A stretch of 64,000 bases of DNA from Paraspadella gotoi (taxonomy: Eukaryota; Chaetognatha): the NCBI GenBank assembly GCA_051294375.1, contig CM119264.1, forward strand, positions 1,533,923-1,597,922, in the 5' to 3' direction. This document shows positions 58,378 through 64,000 of the stretch, piece after piece. Positions within the stretch are counted from its first letter, which is position 1. The number at the start of each line of letters is the position of its first letter. The notes under the pieces were generated by a model. It did no database searches, was not told where the DNA came from, and saw nothing but the letters and a program-made list of their open reading frames with translations. The position numbers and the translations under genes were made by a program.

Positions 58378-58788
58378 TCAGGGGGGCCCTGGGTTTGTGA
58401 TGGCAATTCCGATGATTATGTCTTGGTCATTTTCGTCGGCCGAGACATAAAAAACAGTGCGTAAAACCCAGCATTGAAACATCACCCTTAGGTTAATCCT
58501 TTCAGTCAGGTGATTGTTCCAGTGGCCGTTGATAACCGCAGTGGCGTTCCGTGATACACGTGATTCGACAAGCCCCATTTTTCTACGAATTTCCTCGGTA
58601 GCAGTGTTGATGGAGGCGCCTGCGTCATACAAACAACCTGGCTGGGCGCTCCCGCGATTACCGCTGGGATGTAACTGTTTCTGCCCGAGTGGCAGGCGAG
58701 ATTCGTGTCGTCTTCTAGGTTCTGGTCCAGGTCCTTCCTCAATCGAGTTGGTGGATTCTTTCCGGTAAGCCAGGCATGTCGATTTCAT
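58378..58788 (-). pseudogene. Retroelement aspartic protease domain
   Basis: Open for 136 codons. CLYDAGASINTATEEI carries the active-site D-A-G-A-S (residues 55-59, bases about 58612-58626), and DIIIGI (residues 123-128) corresponds to the conserved second hydrophobic-Gly motif. Spacing of about 65 residues between them fits a retropepsin monomer that works as a dimer. It is not fused in frame to gag or RT here, consistent with decay. It begins inside the polyprotein, so the listed start is not a real initiation site. Confidence 0.7.
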
Positions 58789-59091
58789 CTCGGCCAGTCT
58801 CCGGCTTCGCCTTCGGAGGAGGGAAGATTTCGGTTGATGGCATTCGAGCTCTATTCGCCTGATTGTGGCCTGATGGAGGGATTCTCCAGTTGTTCGCCCG
58901 GCTATTATACGATAAGTAGGAGTTTTTTTGCTGCCGGTCGGGTCGTAAACTTTCTCAGCCTAATTTTTTCCGTATGCGTTTTTCTGGGTTTGGTCTGTTG
59001 TTTTGTTTTGGATGAGGGTAAGCCTTGGGAGGGCGCCAAAAGATTGGTTGGCTGGTCGGTATTGACTGATCAGTGGCCTTGTTGAGCCAAC

Positions 59092-59195
59092 TTTGATTGA
59101 TTTGACTGGTTGACTGATTCGTCGAGTTGTTCGGTCGATTGGTTGGTTGATTGGCTGATTGGTTGATTGTATTTCAAGTGATTGGTTAGGCTGAT
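59092..59195. repeat. Degenerate TTGGTTGATTGG repeat
   Basis: Loose tandem words TGATTGGTTGG/TTGACTGG on the plus strand, lying between the gag and protease parts. Possibly a later microsatellite growth within the relic. Confidence 0.5.
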
Positions 59196-59618
59196 TTGCG
59201 ACGGCGTCGTTACGTTTTGCTCGCCTCATTAGCTTGGCGCAGGCCCTTTGACCTTGATATGATAGCCATTTTCCGGCTGTGTCCGTGAGAAGGCCATTCT
59301 TTCCATCCCATTTTGTGGAGAAATTTGTTAGCCAGAGAGCGAGTTCGTTGGCGTCAAGAGGTCTAAGCAGTTATACATTCGTGATGCTGTTGATTTTCCT
59401 CTTAGCCTATTCGCTGTGTCTGCTAATTCTTTTTATTTTTCCCCTGAGACAGGCGTCAACGTTTCGGTATTAATCGACATTACCTTCTCACCAAGCTCCT
59501 TGTAAGAGTTCTTTAGCTGTTGTTCTTTAGCTTTCTCGACTTTTTTTAATTTTGTTTACAACGCAGTTGTAGTAGAATTCATTTTTATTTTCGTCAATAT
59601 CAGAAGCAGAAATCAATA

Positions 59619-61037
59619 TCAATATCTCGAGTTAAGTCTACGATGTCCCTTCTTTTTTTCCAAAATAATGGCTTTTTCTCCCCTCCTTTTTCGCGCCAGC
59701 CTTTTGCTTTTGTCGCTTTTCCAGTCGCGGTTTTTGAAAGGTTTCCTTTCTGTCCCTGTAGGGCTGTGTCGTTCTCGACGCTCGAAGCGATCCTCTCGAT
59801 CAGATTGGCGTCCGGTCCTCCCTAACTCCTTCTTAAGCTCCTTCATCATTTCGCTCATGTTGTTCATTTCTTGCAACATTGAGCCTTGATAAAACGCTGT
59901 TGCACTGGCGTCTGGGTCCTTGTCGGTTTGTCCTTTCTGAACAGGGCGTTCACTAATTTTTCTTTGTCGTCTTCCGATACGGTTTTTACGACCTTCCTGA
60001 CGGCGACCGTCGGCGTTTTCTTGAGGTAGCCCCTCAATTTGTATTCTATGCCTTCCGAGGCGGGCGAGTTTCGCCTTTGTTCCAGCATCGTCGTCATTCC
60101 AGTGTTTCCGACGTGATCCCGGGGACATAAGGTTCCAGGGCCTCTACAAGCATTTGCGCCACGTAGTCGGGGATGGAGCCCTGTCCTTCTCCTTACCGCT
60201 CGAAGTTTTCTTAGCGGCGTTGACGAGCGCCAATCCGTATTTGGCATGCACTGAGGGTCCACCTCGATATTTGCTTCTGTGAGGGCTTCAGCGATGCCTC
60301 ACGGTGATCCTTCGCAGAGTGCTCTCAGCCCTAGCCACATGGACTGGCTTATGGCTCGACATAGCGGCTGGCGACCTTGTCCCTGGCGAGGAGGGCGCGC
60401 AGTTGCTGGTCGACTTATCCGGCGTTGGTGAGTCCTTAAACGCTTCATAGAAGCTGCGGAGAAAGTCGGCAGGGGATTCGTCCAGATCTCCTTTTCTCGA
60501 AGCTTGATTGGTTGCTCGGCTGGGTGTAAGAGGCGGGTCGCTCCTCCCCGCTTTCTGACGGCGTTCGTCTCTGGAGCTTTGACAAGGTTTCACTGACGGC
60601 TTGTCTAAAAAGTTTTCACCGAGAGGTGATCCGGACGAGCGGCTTCGCGGAGATCAGGGTATAATCCTGATGGTGTGGCTTGGGCGCGAGACAAGCCCAT
60701 GGGCCTCTCGTTGACATCCCGGTGATTATTGTGCTGACTTGGGTCATCATTTGCTGCATCATTCGCGGAGGTCATCGATTTTCGATCCAAGGTTTGCTTC
60801 GCAGTCTTTGACGCGATTTTTTAATATGGCAATCTTTGCTTGTTTTGTTGGTTGACGTCGTTGATTACTTTGAGCACCTGGCGGGTCACCTCCGCCTGGT
60901 CGTTGCCAATGGCAGTGTTCCTGCAGGTAACCGTTGAGTTCAAACTTGTAGAACTCGTGGTCTGCTGCGGTGCTGACTACCGTCTTTGTCCAGCGCGGCG
61001 CCCGTGGTTGGCGTCGCGGACCCCTTTTCCATCCCAC
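59619..61037 (-). pseudogene. Gypsy-like gag region, frameshifted
   Basis: Five overlapping minus-strand fragments. Recognisable are ESPADFLRSFYEAFKD (about 60430-60480, typical of gypsy capsid), SIPDYVAQMLVEALEPYVPG (60121-60176), TPTVAVRKVVKTVSEDDKEK and a basic C-terminal tail (FKNRDWKSDKSKRLARKRRG). No CCHC zinc knuckle was seen where one might be expected. At least three frame changes separate the pieces. Confidence 0.65.
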
Positions 61038-61147
61038 TTTAGCGCGTGGATTGTTGGGGGGGTGGGTGTGTCATTTTCTTTAAGGGTGGCGTGGTCCTTA
61101 GGTGGGGTAAGGCGAGTTCCTCTTCGTGGAGACGTGGTGTGTCGAAT

Positions 61148-61163
61148 CCACTCCTGTCACCAC
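61148..61163 (-). other. Putative primer-binding site
   Basis: Minus-strand TGGTGACAGGAGTGG lies immediately inside the LTR edge. It begins TGG, as tRNA-complementary primer sites usually do. The matching tRNA was not determined. Confidence 0.5.
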
Positions 61164-61164
61164 A

Positions 61165-61481
61165 ATTTAGTAAGTAGACAGGGATTTCTTGGAGCGAAAC
61201 CAAGTGGAATTTTATTCTTCGAAAATAACGATAAACAAGACGGTGTTGCAATTTCCAAGCAGAGTGAATCAATACAGAATTCGGTTCCCTTTTATACAGC
61301 CCAAACGGGATCGGAGGTAAGGGTAAAATTTCCCGGCCATTTGTTCATTGGCCGGTGCCATGTGTCTTTCAGCCAATAGAATGTTCCATTGTATTTCCGA
61401 TCGATCCGTTGATTTCCGATCCGTTGATCCGATCCGTTGATCCGATTTTAATTCTGGAGTCTTGATTCATCTGCGATGACA
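61165..61481 (-). mobile_element. 5' LTR of the gypsy-like element
   Basis: Read in reverse from TGTCATCGCAGATGAATC. U3 contains three or four GATCCGTTGATCC-type repeats (61398-61450). TATA box GGCTGTATAAAAGGG (about 61288-61302), and AATAAA (61211-61216) about 75 bases downstream. The inner edge is near the TGGTGACAGG primer site. The outer boundary is a guess because no second LTR is available for comparison. Confidence 0.6.
61290..61298 (-). promoter_or_regulatory. LTR TATA box
   Basis: TATAAAAGG on the minus strand within the LTR, suitably upstream of the AATAAA signal. Confidence 0.6.
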
Positions 61482-61489
61482 GTATAGAA

Positions 61490-62790
61490 ATCGTTTATTT
61501 TTCGTATAGTAATATCCTTATAAATTTCTAAAATTAAAATTGGTATTTTAAAAATTTTTCGGATTTGTCAGAAAAAAATAAAAAACTCTTATAAACATAT
61601 CGTTTTATCACCATGTGGCGGGTATATTTCAATGAATATTATTATATAATATATTAATATTTATCAATATATCAACCGTCCTCACGTCCATCAATCCTTC
61701 AGCCAAAATCCATATGTTCAGAGGGGAACACCCAACCAGGGTCAAGTGTTCCATCCATGATATCATGATATATTTTTTAGCTCCAGAGCTTTTTATAACT
61801 GCATAGATCATTTATTTTTTAAAATTAATCTACTTAACCTTGTTCATATTACTTTTTTAATTTGATCTTAATAATAATTTATTGAATTAAATAGCAACCA
61901 TTTGTGTTCTGGCTTAATGATTCAATCGCTTACAACTTCAAATAATAAATTTAAATATCAAATTAATAGCATATTTGATAAATTTTTATATTATTTTTAA
62001 TATTGTTTATTTCTTTTTATTAATGCACTTATTTCTATACAAAATAATTGAAATAATTTGTTATCTATTCAAAATATTTTTTTACATAATTTTAATAAAT
62101 TTTATTTTAAAGGTAAAAAAACTATCTAAAAATTAAAAAAGTGAAAAATAATGGACTCATTTAAATTTGAATGTTCTGCAAACAAAAATTTAATAAAAAT
62201 TGAATTCGAAATATACGTATCATAAATGTAAGAATTATCTTTGACATTGTTATCTCAGAAATAACATTAATAAAAAGTTCTGCACAATATGTAAAAGTTA
62301 AACTAGACTGTACCATTTGGGACACACTTGTAGTTACTATTTCCACGAGTAAAATTTTGACCTTTTTTATTCGCAATTTTGACACTTGGAAGACAAAAAA
62401 AATTATGATAACATGTTTTATATTTTTGGTCAATTTTTTACAAAAATCTGAACATTTAATAAAAATTATTAAAGAAATTTATTTTGAAAAATTTCTTATT
62501 ATATTAAAGATAATACTATAAATATATTGCATTGCCATAAATACACTGTCTAAGAAAGTTATTTTTAGGTAATACTTGGCAGACTGGTAAAGTCTATTAC
62601 TAAATGCTTCTTAGTGTATGTGTTTCGATACTTGTGTAGCTCAGGTTGACACATACTGTCATATAGTGTAGGCTGGAACCCGCAACTCCAGTATATTTCT
62701 TGAAATGTCTGGTTGTTGAAATGAAACTTTACATACGTAGTGATCAACCATAAAAACTTTTTTAAAAATTAATTTTTATCATGTGATCAC
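61490..62790. other. AT-rich sequence, nothing recognised
   Basis: Only short frames with no domain-like content. ATTTTTAAATT-rich throughout. Confidence 0.7.
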
Positions 62791-62799
62791 ATTGGAAAT

Positions 62800-62865
62800 A
62801 CACATGAAAAGAAAATCACTGTGGCGCAAAACATTGGATAGATCGTTTCTTGTTTTTGTTTCATG
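62800..62865 (+). repeat. Short dispersed repeat shared with 2.6 kb
   Basis: AATCACTGTGGCGCAAAACA then TTGGATAGATCGTTTCTTGT closely matches 2608-2655. Confidence 0.5.
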
Positions 62866-62869
62866 CCAA

Positions 62870-64000
62870 CAAATTATTTTGAAAAGGAGAAAAAGGAAAA
62901 TTTTTAAACTTTAGATGTAAGTCTTCATTAGCACAAAAAATAATAATAATAAATAATAAATCATTTGTGAAAAATTTTTGACAATTATAAGGTTTTGCGT
63001 GCTGTGAAAAAAGTGGGGAAAAAAGGGAGAAGAGAGAGAGAGAGGTTCCAAAAAAAATTAAGAAAAAAGACAGTGGAGCTTAAAACAGGTTTAAGAATAA
63101 GTACTAAAGAGTGAGGGAAAAGAAAAGAGAGATAGTTGAGTATAAATTAATAATATATTAACGCAATTTTAAGTTTGCAAACATTTTATTATTTAAATAA
63201 TAAATTTGTAAATAGTAACAATAAACTGCATTAAAGAGAAGAGAGTTAGTAAAAAACATAGAGAAGAAAGAGCTGGCCCCCCAGCTTCTGGACAAAGGAA
63301 TAGCAGTGACGATGTGACCGGGTCATTGGCATGTCATAGGTCATTGGAATCTGAGTCCCAGACTTTATGGACCTCTGGAAAAATGCCTTGGGCTACTTCA
63401 ACTTGACCCTGCGATATTGTCTTGCCGGCTCCCTCTTCTTTGCCTTAAGACAAGGCGGGCAAAAGTTCTGTCATATAGGTTCCTGGCATTGGAGCGGAGA
63501 CCTTCTCTAACTGTAGCCGCCTTTTATGTCGGTCGGTGGGTCAGATGGATAACGGTAAGGTTAAGGTAAAAGACCTTTAACGTGCATAAGTATCCTACTT
63601 TTCATGATCACCTTAAAAGGTTGATCACATGACACAGAATTCAATGCAGCAAAACTCATGAAATACTGAGCCTAAACTAGATAGTAAATGCCTTGATAAA
63701 AAATATTTTAAAATATAAAATTAAATCTCTTAGATAAATCAATTATTTTATAATAAAGAAAAGACTAAACTATTAATTATATGGGAGTAAACGATGTATC
63801 TCTTACTCTCTATACTCTCTTATAGCTCCTTGTCTACATTTAAAGTACAAATCGTGTTGCTCATACTATTAAATATTAAAAAATACATAATTATTAATAA
63901 TAAATGAATTATCAAATTGATTTCATACATAATTAATTAACATTATTATTTATTTAAATATAAGGCAAATAAAATAAGTTATAAATATAGCTCAAATTAA
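62870..64000. other. AT-rich tail with one GC-normal patch
   Basis: 63270-63620 is less AT-rich and contains TGTCGGTCGGTGGGTCAGAT and GGATAACGGTAAGGTTAAGG, which looks like the edge of a dispersed repeat, but no family was recognised. The rest is AT-rich and featureless. Confidence 0.5.

Larger units (their letters stand above)
56802..61481 (-). mobile_element. Ty3/gypsy-like LTR retrotransposon relic
   Basis: Read on the minus strand: LTR (61481-61165), primer-binding-like TGGTGACAGGAGTGG, gag-like region (61037-59619), an aspartic protease (about 58630-58400) and reverse transcriptase with YVDD (57026-57037). The order gag-protease-RT fits Ty3/gypsy. RNase H, integrase and the second LTR are missing because the element ends at a 25-N gap. 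Multiple frame breaks make it inactive. Its GC content is higher than the flanks, consistent with a younger insertion than the LINE relic. Confidence 0.75.

Overview
This window is a piece of a eukaryotic, almost certainly metazoan, nuclear genome, and it is nearly all non-coding repeat. The support is a decayed non-LTR retrotransposon with an apurinic endonuclease and reverse transcriptase, a decayed Ty3/gypsy-like LTR element with a TATA-box LTR, tRNA-derived SINE heads with A and B boxes, MITE-like inverted-repeat elements, and a very high density of (GA)n, (GAAA)n, (GAC)n, (GGTC)n, (AATC)n and (TTA)n microsatellites. I see no intact host gene, no functional tRNA or rRNA gene, no CRISPR array and no bacterial operon. 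The species cannot be fixed. A marine invertebrate such as a mollusc would fit, but that is a guess.

Layout. 1-3.6 kb: AT-rich sequence with a SINE fragment, a MITE-like and telomere-like block, and one copy of a (GGTC)n-containing dispersed element. 3.6-6.37 kb: LINE relic on the minus strand. 6.4-13.3 kb: degenerate minisatellites, a foldback (palindromic) block around 9 kb, an ~800 bp polypurine tract and a 22-bp minisatellite. 13.3-26.2 kb (copy A) and 26.2-41.5 kb (copy B): the same ~13 kb sequence twice in direct orientation, separated by exactly 25 N. They differ mainly by small indels, and copy B carries an extra ~2.8 kb block at 29.2-31.9 kb. 41.5-46.7 kb: pyrimidine and purine minisatellites and trinucleotide repeats. 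46.2-50.5 kb: gap-rich, with a promoter-like patch at 49 kb. 50.5-56.6 kb: MITE, 26-, 69- and 32-bp minisatellites, long A/G tracts, (AAAT)n and (TTA)n. 56.8-61.5 kb: gypsy-like relic on the minus strand. 61.5-64 kb: AT-rich sequence with little in it.

Two points matter most to a reader. First, the 13 kb A/B duplication and the ~360 bp duplication at 8.7/9.3 kb both abut 25-N gaps, and copy A has the indel-rich look of uncorrected long reads. They are more likely assembly gap-fill artefacts than real duplications, although a real recent duplication is not excluded. Second, inside copy B (34.12-34.70 kb), and more noisily in copy A, is a regular array of CTGATTGG (reverse CCAATCAG) boxes every 41-43 bp, preceded by a YY1-like site. 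This is the best candidate for an undescribed regulatory-type array. ATTGG/CCAAT-bearing minisatellites recur at 13.4, 26.3 and 51.8 kb.

No genes here work together in a pathway. The content is mobile-element relics, satellites and a few possible promoter or exon fragments that need transcript data. Calls rest on reading by eye. Repeat boundaries are approximate and no alignment or database search was run.
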